The notes below the pieces were generated by a model. It was given only the letters and a program-made list of their open reading frames with translations. It had not been told where the DNA came from and did not search any database. Below are positions 33,753-41,549 of a DNA stretch of 41,549 nucleotides, piece after piece. This DNA is from Paucisalibacillus globulus (GTDB lineage: Bacteria; Bacillota; Bacilli; Bacillales; Amphibacillaceae), in the NCBI RefSeq assembly GCF_900184735.1, contig NZ_LT855386.1, forward strand, positions 353,338 to 394,886, written 5' to 3'. Every line of letters starts with the position of its first letter. Positions within the stretch are counted from its first letter, which is position 1. The translations under genes were made by a program, and so were the position numbers.

Positions 33753-34185
33753 ATAGAAACTGTGCGGTAAATACGCATTATGGATAGAGCATCATACCCG
33801 CTACGGAAATACACTCCGCACTCGCTGAGCGGCTGGTGAGCCTCCTCGTGCTAACTTCTTTAGGGGTCTCACCGATGCCTATCCTCCCGCAGGAGTCTCC
33901 GTGTATTTCCTTCGCTAGTATTTTGTCAAAAAGATTTTAGCATCTTTTAATTCAGTATCAAGATTCAATAACTTATAATAATTAGAAAATCGAAACTAGC
34001 GCAGGCAGAATACGGAGACTCCTGCGGGAATAGCACGTGTCCGAAGACCCCGCAGAGGCGAACTTTCCTCGAGGAGGCTGAGGCCGGGCCCGCGGAAAGC
34101 GGAGTATTCTTCCGGAGCGGCTCAGTACAGCTATACCCAATAACTAATTCTGTTGTAATTAAACTAGTTACCGCACAGTTTCTAT
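33753..34185. repeat. Composite element with two structured repeat cores, bounded by an 18-bp perfect inverted repeat
   Basis: ATAGAAACTGTGCGGTAA (33753-33770) and its exact complement (34168-34185) enclose two cores. Core 3 (about 33794-33912) is related to copies 1 and 2, in minus orientation: its outer stem is GGAAATACAC/GTGTATTTCC. Core 4 (about 34005-34122), in plus orientation, has GAATAC/GTATTC and GCGGG/CCCGC stems and a shared CGGAGACTCCTGCGGG block. No coding capacity; frames crossing it are chance. With 33704-33752 and 34186-34370, which show nothing else clear, it fills the gap between yjcZ and qox. Confidence 0.8.
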
Positions 34186-34377
34186 TAAAGAATGTCTTAA
34201 TTAACAAAAAAAGTTTGAAGTATTACATAAACGGAAACATAATGTTAGCCTCAACTAAATTTGTCAAGGTTCAAGATCAAACCTACTTTCTATTACTAGC
34301 TTAACCTAGCACATTTTCCCAATTGCCACAAATTCGACAAATATTATTGAACAATATGTGAAGTACTTCTCAAACCA

Positions 34378-34438
34378 TTGTAATAATTATCACAACGTAA
34401 TAATATATAGTAGCGCCACTTTGTGAATAAAATCACAA
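34378..34438 (+). promoter_or_regulatory. qox promoter with two TGTGA-N6-TCACA-type operators
   Basis: A promoter TTGTAA (34378-34383)-17-TAATAT (34401-34406) is overlapped by palindrome 1, TTGTAATAATTATCACAA (34378-34395). Palindrome 2, TTGTGAATAAAATCACAA (34421-34438), lies 43 bases further, four helical turns. Site 2 fits the Fnr consensus TGTGA-N6-TCACA exactly, matches the Rex consensus at nearly all positions, and contains TTTGTGAAT, the ResD-type box. The sequence does not decide which oxygen/redox regulator binds. A further half site TTGTGAA is at 34450. Confidence 0.65.
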
Positions 34439-34491
34439 GTTTGTCCAAATTGTGAACAACTGTAACCATTTTTGGTGAAAGGAGAAAAAAT

Positions 34492-35391
34492 ATGAAACTT
34501 AAGTTAGCATTTATTTCATTTGCAATTTTGTTAACAACTTTTTTAGCTGGTTGTGAACCTTTACTTGTATTAGACCCTAAAGGTCCTCAAGCAGAAACAA
34601 CAGCTAATGTAATTTGGATATCTATAATAACCATGGCAGTCATTGTAATTGTGGTTATTTCGTTATTGATTTTCATGATTTATAAATACAGGGCTTCTAA
34701 ACAAGGAGAGGATTATGAACCCCCTCATATCGAAGGAAACCCACTTGTTGAAACAATTATTGTTGCTATTCCAGTATTAATTGTAATCTTTCTTTCTATT
34801 GTCTCAGTTAAATCAACCTATGAAGTAGAGACTGTTCCTGAAGGGTACGAAAATCAAGAACCCCTTGTAATCTATGCTGCATCTTCTAACTGGAAGTGGC
34901 ATTTTAGTTATCCGGAACAAGATATCGAAACACTTAACTATGTATTTATCCCAACTAACCGTCCTGTAGAATTTCGATTATATTCTTATGGACCGATTAC
35001 AAGCTTCTGGATCCCACAGCTTGCTGGCCAAAAATATGCAATGGCAGATATGGTAACAAAAATTAACTTAGTAGCAGAAACACCTGGGGATTATGTTGGT
35101 AGAAACGCTAACTTCAGTGGTGAAGGATTCGCTGAAAATACATTTACAGCAACCGCATTGTCTAATGAAGAGTTTGATAAATGGATTGATGAAATTCATT
35201 CTACTGCAGAACCACTAACAGAGGAACAATTTAACAAACTACTAAAACCAGGTCATTTAGGACAAATGACATTTACTGGAACACATTTAGATTTTGCGCC
35301 TGCTCCTGAAGGTGAACACGCTGGACATCATCATGGCGATGAATCTGAAGATGAAACTAATACAGAACACGAAGATCACTCAAATCACTAA
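34492..35391 (+). CDS. qoxA: Cytochrome aa3 quinol oxidase subunit II (QoxA)
   Basis: 299 residues. A lipoprotein signal ends in LAGC (Cys at residue 21). Two helices follow (about 41-63 and 84-104), then an extracellular cupredoxin domain without the Cu-A cysteines, which marks a quinol rather than cytochrome c oxidase (SNWKWHFSYPEQDIE, LAGQKYAMADMVTKI). The C-terminal ~25 residues are very rich in His, Asp and Glu (HAGHHHGDESED and onwards), an added tail beyond the family core that may bind metal. First gene of qoxABCD. GAAAGGAG precedes the ATG. Confidence 0.95.
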   Translation: MKLKLAFISFAILLTTFLAGCEPLLVLDPKGPQAETTANVIWISIITMAVIVIVVISLLIFMIYKYRASKQGEDYEPPHIEGNPLVETIIVAIPVLIVIFLSIVSVKSTYEVETVPEGYENQEPLVIYAASSNWKWHFSYPEQDIETLNYVFIPTNRPVEFRLYSYGPITSFWIPQLAGQKYAMADMVTKINLVAETPGDYVGRNANFSGEGFAENTFTATALSNEEFDKWIDEIHSTAEPLTEEQFNKLLKPGHLGQMTFTGTHLDFAPAPEGEHAGHHHGDESEDETNTEHEDHSNH

Positions 35392-35459
35392 AATACAATG
35401 GATCATTCATAGTTTGCAAGCTTCATATCAAATGAAGTATTTCGAAAGGAGTTAAAAAA

Positions 35460-37406
35460 ATGGAATTCTTTGATCGGTTTGCCGTCCCCCATCCAAGTCC
35501 ATTGATTTATGCATCAATGGTTGCAATCGCATTAACACTTATCGCAGTTGTTATTGGGATAACATACTTTAAAAAATGGGGTTATTTATGGCGTGAATGG
35601 TTAACTACTGTTGACCATAAACGAATCGGTATGATGTATATAATTTCGGCATTGTTAATGCTTTTCCGTGGTGGAGTAGATGGAATTATGATGCGTCTAC
35701 AAACTGCTGTACCGGAAAATTCTTTTCTAGATGCCCAGCACTATAATGAAGTATTTACGACTCATGGAATTGTCATGATTATCTTTATGGCAATGGCTTT
35801 TATCATTGGTATGATGAACATTGTTGTACCGTTACAAATTGGTGCACGTGATGTAGCATTCCCAAGATTAAATGCAATTAGTTTTTGGTTATATTTTGCG
35901 GGAGCAATGCTCTTCAACGTTTCATTTGTAATCGGTGGGTCACCTGATGCAGGATGGACTAACTACTTCCCATTAGCAGGAACAGATTTCAGTCAGTCTG
36001 TTGGAGTTAACTACTATATGTGGGCACTTCAAATATCGGGGCTTGGTACTTTAATGACTGGTATTAACTTTATTGTTACGATCCTTAAAATGAGAGCACC
36101 AGGGATGACATTAATGAAGATGCCAATGTTCACTTGGTCTGCTTTAATTACTAACGTTATTATTGTATTTGCCTTCCCTGTACTAACCATCGCGTTACTT
36201 ATGGGTACACTTGACCGACAGTTTGGCACACATTTCTTCGCTTCAACAAATGGCGGGATGGATATGCTTTGGGCGAACCTTTTCTGGGTTTGGGGACACC
36301 CTGAAGTTTATATCTTGATTCTACCTGCTTTTGGTATTTACAGTGAAGTCATTGCAACTTTCTCTCAAAGAAACCTTTACGGATATAAATCCATGGTTGG
36401 ATCTATGGTACTAATTTCATTTATGTCCTTCTTAGTATGGGTACACCATTTCTTCACAATGGGCCATGGTCCATTAGTAAATGGTATCTTTTCCATTACG
36501 ACAATGGCAATTGCCGTACCAACTGGTATTAAAATATTCAACTGGCTACTGACCATGTGGAAAGGTAAAATACGTTTCACAGTCCCAATGCTCTATTCAA
36601 TCGGATTTATTCCGCTATTCACCATCGGTGGGGTTACCGGGGTTATGTTAGCTATTGCAAGTGCGGACTATCAATATCACAATACGATGTTCCTAGTTGC
36701 CCATTTCCATAACGTAATAATTCCAGGTGTTGTCTTTGCAATGCTTGCAGGACTAACATACTGGTGGCCAAAAGTATTTGGATTTATGCTTAATGAACGA
36801 ATTGGAAAATGGGGATTCTGGTTCTTATCCATTGGCTTCTGTCTAGCATTCTTCCCTATGTATATTACAGGACTCGATGGTCAAGCTCGACGTATGTACA
36901 CGTATTCTGAAGAAACTGGCTTTGGTCCATTGAACTTGCTTTCGTTCTTTGGTGCAGGATTGATGGCAATTGCCTTTATCCTTATCGTGTTTAACATTTA
37001 CTACAGCTTCCGTAACTCACCTAGAAATGTTGGTCAAGATCCATGGAATGCACGCTCACTTGAATGGGCTACCCATAATCCGGTTCCAGAATACAATTTC
37101 GCTGTAACACCTGTAGTAAACTCATCTGAAGCATTCTGGGATTCTAAGAAGAATGGTCATAACTTATTCCCAGATAAATTTGAAAAAATTCATATGCCAA
37201 ACAATAGTGGAGTGCCAGTCATCATGGCAGGATTCTTCTTTATCTTTGGATTCTCCTTTGTATTTAGCATATGGATTGGAGTTATCTTAGCTGCACTTGG
37301 TATCTTTGGCTGTATGGCATATCGAACATTTGAAAATGATCATGGAAGATATATTTCCGTTGAAGAAATTAAGGAAACTGAAAAGAAATATGGAGGTGCT
37401 AAATAA
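35460..37406 (+). CDS. qoxB: Cytochrome aa3 quinol oxidase subunit I (QoxB)
   Basis: 648 residues, about 15 helices. It holds heme a, heme a3 and Cu-B: the ligand motifs are TTHGIVMI (heme a), WGHPEVYILILPAFG (Cu-B His and cross-linked Tyr), VHHFFTMG (two Cu-B His) and VAHFHNVI (heme a3 and heme a His). It reduces oxygen to water with menaquinol electrons and pumps protons. AAAGGAG lies before the ATG. Its TAA overlaps the qoxC start by one base (TAATG), so they are translationally coupled. Confidence 0.97.
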   Translation: MEFFDRFAVPHPSPLIYASMVAIALTLIAVVIGITYFKKWGYLWREWLTTVDHKRIGMMYIISALLMLFRGGVDGIMMRLQTAVPENSFLDAQHYNEVFTTHGIVMIIFMAMAFIIGMMNIVVPLQIGARDVAFPRLNAISFWLYFAGAMLFNVSFVIGGSPDAGWTNYFPLAGTDFSQSVGVNYYMWALQISGLGTLMTGINFIVTILKMRAPGMTLMKMPMFTWSALITNVIIVFAFPVLTIALLMGTLDRQFGTHFFASTNGGMDMLWANLFWVWGHPEVYILILPAFGIYSEVIATFSQRNLYGYKSMVGSMVLISFMSFLVWVHHFFTMGHGPLVNGIFSITTMAIAVPTGIKIFNWLLTMWKGKIRFTVPMLYSIGFIPLFTIGGVTGVMLAIASADYQYHNTMFLVAHFHNVIIPGVVFAMLAGLTYWWPKVFGFMLNERIGKWGFWFLSIGFCLAFFPMYITGLDGQARRMYTYSEETGFGPLNLLSFFGAGLMAIAFILIVFNIYYSFRNSPRNVGQDPWNARSLEWATHNPVPEYNFAVTPVVNSSEAFWDSKKNGHNLFPDKFEKIHMPNNSGVPVIMAGFFFIFGFSFVFSIWIGVILAALGIFGCMAYRTFENDHGRYISVEEIKETEKKYGGAK

Positions 37407-38002
37407 TGAAGCTAGATAAATCGCAGCCTCTTGAATATGGCACTCATCAAAACCAAATGAATATCTTAGGATTTTGGATATTCCTAGGTGCTGAAATTAT
37501 GCTTTTTGGAACATTATTCGCATCTTTCTTCACACTAGAAAACGGTGTTGGTTCTGGCCCAACTGGTGCTGATGTATTCGAAATAACACCGGTTGTCTTA
37601 GAAACAATTATTCTATTAACTAGTAGTTTTACAATTGGCCTTGCAACACATGCAATGCGAATTAATAACAAAAAAGCAACTCTAGTATTCTTAGGAATTA
37701 CCCTTTTATTAGGCCTTTCATTCCTAAGTGTAGAAATTTACGAGTTTATACACTATTATCATGTAGGCTTAACCTTACAAACAAGTGCTTTCTCAGCAAT
37801 TCTATTAACAACACTTGGCACACACGGTGCTCACGTAACATTCGGCTTATTCTGGGGATTATTCATTTTCCTTCAAATTAAGAAGCGTGGATTTACACCA
37901 GAAACAACCAATAAATCATTTATTTTCTCTCTTTATTGGCATTTTCTAGATGTTGTCTGGATCTTTATTTTCAGCTTCATCTATTTGAAAGGACTGATGT
38001 AA
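37406..38002 (+). CDS. qoxC: Cytochrome aa3 quinol oxidase subunit III (QoxC)
   Basis: 198 residues, five helices. It begins with QNQMNILGFWIFLGAEIMLF and ends YWHFLDVVWIFIFSFIYL, the standard subunit III signature. It stabilises subunit I and its proton uptake. The start overlaps the qoxB stop; qoxD follows two bases after the stop. Confidence 0.96.
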   Translation: MKLDKSQPLEYGTHQNQMNILGFWIFLGAEIMLFGTLFASFFTLENGVGSGPTGADVFEITPVVLETIILLTSSFTIGLATHAMRINNKKATLVFLGITLLLGLSFLSVEIYEFIHYYHVGLTLQTSAFSAILLTTLGTHGAHVTFGLFWGLFIFLQIKKRGFTPETTNKSFIFSLYWHFLDVVWIFIFSFIYLKGLM

Positions 38003-38004
38003 AC

Positions 38005-38289
38005 ATGAAAGAATTATTTCCAGCAAAACAGGTAATGGGGTTTGTCTCTTCACTACTTCTTACCGTTGTTGCCCTTTGTGTTTACTTCCTTGATATGTCA
38101 TTTGAAGTAGGAATGACGATATTATTAGTCACAGCATTTATTCAAGCGGCTCTCCAGTTAGTATTTTTCATGCATGCTGGTGAATCATCTGATAAAAAAG
38201 CTATTTACACAAATGTGTACTATGGTATTGCAATTGCATTAGTTACTGTATTTGGTACTCTATTAACATTAATTTGGGGATACATGTAA
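38005..38289 (+). CDS. qoxD: Cytochrome aa3 quinol oxidase subunit IV (QoxD)
   Basis: 94 residues with three helices (MGFVSSLLLTVVALCVYFLD, MTILLVTAFIQAALQLVFFM, YGIAIALVTVFGTLLTLIWG). The start is the ATG at 38005, two bases after the qoxC stop; a frame extending upstream to 37936 lies inside qoxC and is rejected. Last gene of the operon, closed by a strong terminator. Confidence 0.94.
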   Translation: MKELFPAKQVMGFVSSLLLTVVALCVYFLDMSFEVGMTILLVTAFIQAALQLVFFMHAGESSDKKAIYTNVYYGIAIALVTVFGTLLTLIWGYM

Positions 38290-38291
38290 TA

Positions 38292-38324
38292 AAGGAGCTC
38301 TGTCCTAATCGACAGAGCTCCTTA
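38292..38324. terminator. Bidirectional terminator after qoxD
   Basis: AAGGAGCTCTGTC / GACAGAGCTCCTT, a perfect 13-base stem with a 6-base loop, lying between the convergent qoxD and small membrane protein genes. Confidence 0.9.
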
Positions 38325-38331
38325 TTATTAT

Positions 38332-38556
38332 TTAGATGACTTTCCGCTTATTTTTTTCCACTACTTCTTCAGTTGCAACTAAAAATACACCCATAATGAA
38401 AATGAATACGCCACCCATTGTTACTCCAATACCAATTCCCGTTAACATTCCGTAATCGCTTCCAAAATAACCATATAGGAATAATACCATACCTATTGTA
38501 ACTAAAGTTCCGCAAAGTATGCTGACTGCCCTTAACAATTTCGCAGAATTTAACAT
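38332..38556 (-). CDS. Small two-helix membrane protein, unknown function
   Basis: 74 residues. Two helices (about 9-30 with ILCGTLVTIGMVLFLYGYF, and 38-62 with IGIGVTMGGVFIFIMGVFLV) are followed by a short basic tail EEVVEKNKRKVI. AGGGGG lies seven bases before the ATG. Convergent to the qox operon and sharing its terminator. No family recognised; a role with the oxidase is possible only by position. Confidence 0.7.
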   Translation of the reverse strand: MLNSAKLLRAVSILCGTLVTIGMVLFLYGYFGSDYGMLTGIGIGVTMGGVFIFIMGVFLVATEEVVEKNKRKVI

Positions 38557-38745
38557 GATAAAACCCCCTTCTTTCTTATATTATTCATCTCGTTCACAAA
38601 TTTGTCAAATTTTTAACTAAATAGGTAACTGTCCTTTATCTTGTCTAAATGCTGGAATATAAAATAGGCTGAGGTGTAAATCACCACGTAATTTTATCTA
38701 TTTCAAGTAGTTCCTATCATTTTTTTAAAAATTGTTTGTATTTTA

Positions 38746-38772
38746 TGAAACCTACGTTACAATAGAAACGTA
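38746..38772 (+). promoter_or_regulatory. SigW-type ECF promoter of the nfeD-flotillin operon
   Basis: TGAAAC (38746-38751), a 17-base spacer, CGTA (38769-38772), about 35 bases before the gene. This fits the SigW consensus TGAAAC-N16/17-CGTA, and the B. subtilis yuaF-floT operon is a known SigW target. No competing SigA promoter is clear. Confidence 0.8.
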
Positions 38773-38815
38773 ATATAGGTAATCGGAATTTTATTTTATA
38801 GTTAGGATGATGCAT

Positions 38816-39358
38816 ATGACATTGTTTGGGGTAGACATTCAAACCATATATTTAACAACACTAATCATATCAGGGTGTTTTACCGTTCTTTACCTATTCT
38901 TTGGTGATGTCATAGACGGTGTTGGTGAGGGTGTTCCTTTCTTAAATCCTACTCTAATTTTAGCATTTATTGTATTCTTATCCTCTTCTGGATATGTATT
39001 TGAGTTAGTAACACCTTTCTCAAGTACATTTATTCTTCTTATCTCAATTGCTTTTGCACTTATTATGGATGTTTTACTAAACTTCTTCGTGCTAATTCCA
39101 CTTGCTTCAGCAGAAGAATCCATAGCTTTCACTGAAGAATCATTAAAAGGTAGAGTCGGTAAGATCATTATCTCTGTTCCCACTGACGGTTTCGGTGAAG
39201 TTGTTATTGATGGTAAAAGTGGTATGATTTCGAGACCAGCAGTAAGTTATGAAAACATCCCTATCTCTGAAGGAACAGAAGTATTAGTATTAGATATTAA
39301 AGATGGTGTTTTTTATGTTATTCCTTACAATTTAGATTCCGAATTATCATTATCATAA
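38816..39358 (+). CDS. yuaF: NfeD-type membrane protein (YuaF-like), flotillin partner
   Basis: 180 residues from the ATG at 38816, chosen because AGGATGA lies just before it; ATGs at 38807 and 38810 overlap that site. Three membrane helices (about 10-30, 45-63, 70-95) are followed by a C-terminal OB-fold domain (LKGRVGKIIISVPTDGFGEV...SEGTEVLVLDIKDGVFYV), the layout of the short NfeD proteins that accompany flotillins. It helps organise membrane microdomains. First gene of the SigW-controlled pair, 47 bases before floT. Confidence 0.85.
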   Translation: MTLFGVDIQTIYLTTLIISGCFTVLYLFFGDVIDGVGEGVPFLNPTLILAFIVFLSSSGYVFELVTPFSSTFILLISIAFALIMDVLLNFFVLIPLASAEESIAFTEESLKGRVGKIIISVPTDGFGEVVIDGKSGMISRPAVSYENIPISEGTEVLVLDIKDGVFYVIPYNLDSELSLS

Positions 39359-39405
39359 TATGGTTAATAACCGTATTAAATATATATTATTAAGGGGGAA
39401 ATTAA

Positions 39406-40983
39406 ATGGATCTAGGAATTTTTGGTGGTTTTACAATCCTAATCGTAATTGCTTTATTTCTTGTCATTACACTTATTGCAGTATTTATTAAGAAATACCG
39501 TACAGCAGGTCCTGATGAGGCTTTAATTGTAACAGGTAGTTATTTAGGGAATGGAAAAACCGTACATACAGATGAATCAGGCAACAAAATTAAGATAATT
39601 CGTGGTGGAGGTACTTTTGTACTTCCTGTATTCCAACAAGCAGAACCATTAAGTCTATTATCAAGCAAACTTGATGTAACAACTCCTGAAGTATATACAG
39701 AACAGGGTGTACCTGTAATGGCAGATGGTACTGCTATTATTAAAATCGGTGGTACAGTTAACGAAATCGCAACAGCCGCCGAGCAATTTTTAGGTAAAAC
39801 AAAGGAAGACCGAGAAATTGAAGCAAAAGAAGTACTTGAAGGACATTTACGTTCTATTCTTGGTTCTATGACAGTAGAAGAAATATATAAAAACCGTGAT
39901 AAGTTCTCACAAGAAGTACAGCGTGTGGCGTCACAAGATTTGGCTAAAATGGGGCTAAATATTGTTTCCTTTACAATTAAAGATGTAAGAGATAAAAATG
40001 GTTATCTTGATTCCTTAGGTAAACCACGTATTGCACAGGTAAAACGTGACGCTGATATAGCTACTGCAGAGGCAGACAAAGAGACTCGTATTAAACAAGC
40101 CGAAGCAGCAAAAGAAGCTAAAAAAGCTGAGCTTGAACGTGCAACAGAAATTGCTGAGGCTGAAAAAGAAAACCAATTAAAAACAGCAGAATACCGCCGT
40201 GAACAAGATGTTGCAAGAGCGCGTGCTGACCAAGCTTATGATTTAGAAAATGCTCGTGCACAACAAGAAGTAACTGAACAAGAAATGCAAATTAAGATCA
40301 TCGAACGTCAAAAGCAAATTGAACTAGAAGAAAAAGAAATTCTACGTCGTGAAAAACAATATGACTCTGAAGTTAAGAAAAAAGCTGATGCAGACCGCTA
40401 CTCTGTGGAGCAAGCAGCAATCGCTGAGAAAGCGAAACAAATTGCTGCTGCTGATGCGAACCAATATCGAATTGAAGCAGAAGCAAAAGCACAAGCTGAA
40501 AAGATCCGTGTAGATGGTCTAGCAAAAGCCGAAGCAGAACGTGCACAAGGTGAATCTGAAGCAGACATTATTCGTCTTAAAGGTCTTGCTGAAGCCGAGG
40601 CAAAACGTAAAATCGCTGAGGCGTTTGAACAATATGGTCAGGCTGCAATTCTAGATATGGTTATCCGTATGCTTCCAGAATATGCGAAAGAGATTGCTAG
40701 TCCACTAGGTAACATCGATAAGATTACTGTCGTAGATACAGGTGGAGATGGTAAAAATGGTGGCGGTGCTAACAAGGTTACTGGTTATGCAACTGACCTC
40801 ATGGCATCTCTCCAAGAGACACTTAAAGCGTCCTCAGGAATTGATGTAAAAGAATTATTAGAAGGATTAGTAGGAAATAACAAACTACCTGTCAATGACC
40901 GTGATGGATTGTCATTTGAACTAAATGAACCCAAAACAAGTACTGAAAAAGAATCCAAAGTAGAAGAAAAGGTCTCTAAATAA
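39406..40983 (+). CDS. floT: Flotillin FloT
   Basis: 525 residues, close to B. subtilis FloT (YuaG, 509). A membrane-inserted N-terminus (about 5-28) is followed by an SPFH/band-7 domain (about 30-200, with ALIVTGSYLG, ILGSMTVEEIYK and DLAKMGLNIVSFTIKDV). A long Glu/Ala-rich coiled coil follows (about 205-410, repeated EAEAKAQAEK-type units), and a Gly-rich C-terminal tail. Flotillins oligomerise in membrane microdomains and support signalling and membrane fluidity control. AAGGGGGAAA precedes the ATG. A hairpin follows. Confidence 0.95.
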   Translation: MDLGIFGGFTILIVIALFLVITLIAVFIKKYRTAGPDEALIVTGSYLGNGKTVHTDESGNKIKIIRGGGTFVLPVFQQAEPLSLLSSKLDVTTPEVYTEQGVPVMADGTAIIKIGGTVNEIATAAEQFLGKTKEDREIEAKEVLEGHLRSILGSMTVEEIYKNRDKFSQEVQRVASQDLAKMGLNIVSFTIKDVRDKNGYLDSLGKPRIAQVKRDADIATAEADKETRIKQAEAAKEAKKAELERATEIAEAEKENQLKTAEYRREQDVARARADQAYDLENARAQQEVTEQEMQIKIIERQKQIELEEKEILRREKQYDSEVKKKADADRYSVEQAAIAEKAKQIAAADANQYRIEAEAKAQAEKIRVDGLAKAEAERAQGESEADIIRLKGLAEAEAKRKIAEAFEQYGQAAILDMVIRMLPEYAKEIASPLGNIDKITVVDTGGDGKNGGGANKVTGYATDLMASLQETLKASSGIDVKELLEGLVGNNKLPVNDRDGLSFELNEPKTSTEKESKVEEKVSK

Positions 40984-40990
40984 TAATTTA

Positions 40991-41018
40991 GCGCATCCCT
41001 GCGGATGCGCTATTTTTA
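40991..41018 (+). terminator. Terminator of the flotillin operon
   Basis: GCGCATCC-ctgc-GGATGCGC followed by a T-rich run, eight bases after the floT stop codon. Confidence 0.88.
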
Positions 41019-41039
41019 TACTTTAATAGGTATTATCAG

Positions 41040-41320
41040 GCTGGTGATTAAAATGCCTGGGCACATGCTTAAGAATTTATAGCTAATGTCTTGGGAATTT
41101 GGGTTGATACTATCGGAGTTCGGGAGCATGATTCAGCATCTTGGGAACAAGATGCTCGGTTTCGAGCTGATGCTCTACAAGTTTGGGTATATGGTTTCAA
41201 ATTTTGAGCACATGAATTGGAGATTCGGGCTGATACGTCAGGAATCTAGAAGCTTACTCTGACAACTTGGGATATGATGCTCAATTTCAAGGTGATAGTT
41301 CAGCTGCTCCAGCATTTTCT
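41040..41320. repeat. Degenerate short-repeat tract next to the rRNA operon
   Basis: This non-coding stretch of more than 300 bases consists of loosely repeated 20-30-base pieces built on TTGGGA/TTCGGG, GAGC, and GATGCTC or GCTGAT motifs, for example CATCTTGGGAACAAGATGCTC and TTCGAGCTGATGCTCTAC. No frame, RNA gene or promoter could be seen. It lies just downstream of the rrn terminator. Confidence 0.5.
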
Positions 41321-41383
41321 CTAAGAACTGGCACTCATTCTCCATTGAATACCCTATCTTACCCCACATCATCCTTATACATC

Positions 41384-41422
41384 AAAAAGCCAAGAGACGA
41401 CTAAATCATCTCTTGGCTTTTA
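41384..41422 (-). terminator. Terminator of the rRNA operon
   Basis: AAAAAGCCAAGAGA / TCTCTTGGCTTTT hairpin located directly after the 3' end of the 5S rRNA gene on the minus strand, followed there by a T run. Confidence 0.88.
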
Positions 41423-41426
41423 ATTT

Positions 41427-41544
<118 letters not shown>

Positions 41545-41549
41545 ATGGA

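Noticed and set aside
33965-34207. 80-codon open frame on the minus strand
   Set aside because: It lies wholly within the composite repeat element, has no ribosome-binding site and its sequence is just the repeat read as protein.
34450-34467. Third Fnr/Rex-type site before qoxA
   Set aside because: Only the left half TTGTGAA matches; the right half TGTAACC does not complete a palindrome.

Overview
The window is low-GC chromosomal DNA from an aerobic, spore-forming member of the Bacillaceae. A halotolerant genus of the Oceanobacillus/Virgibacillus/Ornithinibacillus type is my best guess. The grounds are the aa3-type menaquinol oxidase operon qoxABCD, a YjcZ-type sporulation peptide, YndJ, YugF, flotillin with a NfeD partner, a BCCT osmolyte transporter, and strong AGGAGG-type ribosome-binding sites with frequent TTG/GTG starts. 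Species identity is inference; no 16S is present.

Left part (1-15.9 kb): a broken, partly inverted IS1182-type transposase remnant; a TPP-riboswitch-controlled thiamine transporter (thiT); an M3B oligoendopeptidase; an isolated holin-endolysin pair with no other phage genes; YceI; a VanW protein; a 32-residue membrane peptide; a type II NADH dehydrogenase; a DUF2663-like protein; a dispersed structured repeat; a SpoIID/LytB-domain protein; a PyrR-attenuated uracil permease; topoisomerase III; and an S13 D-Ala-D-Ala carboxypeptidase without a signal peptide.

Middle (16-31 kb): an RRNPP-type (HTH plus TPR, NprR-sized) regulator followed 15 bases later by a 46-codon secreted peptide precursor, which looks like a self-contained quorum-sensing pair. 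Then come a three-gene yndG/yndH/yndJ-like operon, a Vga/VmlR-like ABC-F ATPase behind an attenuator leader, a chemoreceptor, a Tyr/Pro-rich protein of unknown function, a LexA-controlled Y-family polymerase, type II pantothenate kinase, a BCCT transporter, a second copy of the structured repeat in inverted orientation, and a secreted subtilase.

Right part (31-41.5 kb): YugF hydrolase, an Hsp20 protein, a DUF2268 metalloprotease-like protein, a YjcZ peptide, a composite repeat element bounded by an 18-bp perfect inverted repeat, the qoxABCD operon behind two in-phase TGTGA-type palindromes, a small membrane protein, a SigW-type promoter driving NfeD/YuaF plus flotillin FloT, a degenerate repeat tract, and the 5S rRNA end of an rrn operon entering from the right edge on the minus strand.

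Most genes are short transcription units separated by clear hairpin terminators. The respiration genes (NDH-2 and Qox) form the two ends of a menaquinone-linked chain. The most interesting signals are the regulator/peptide pair and the covarying repeat family.
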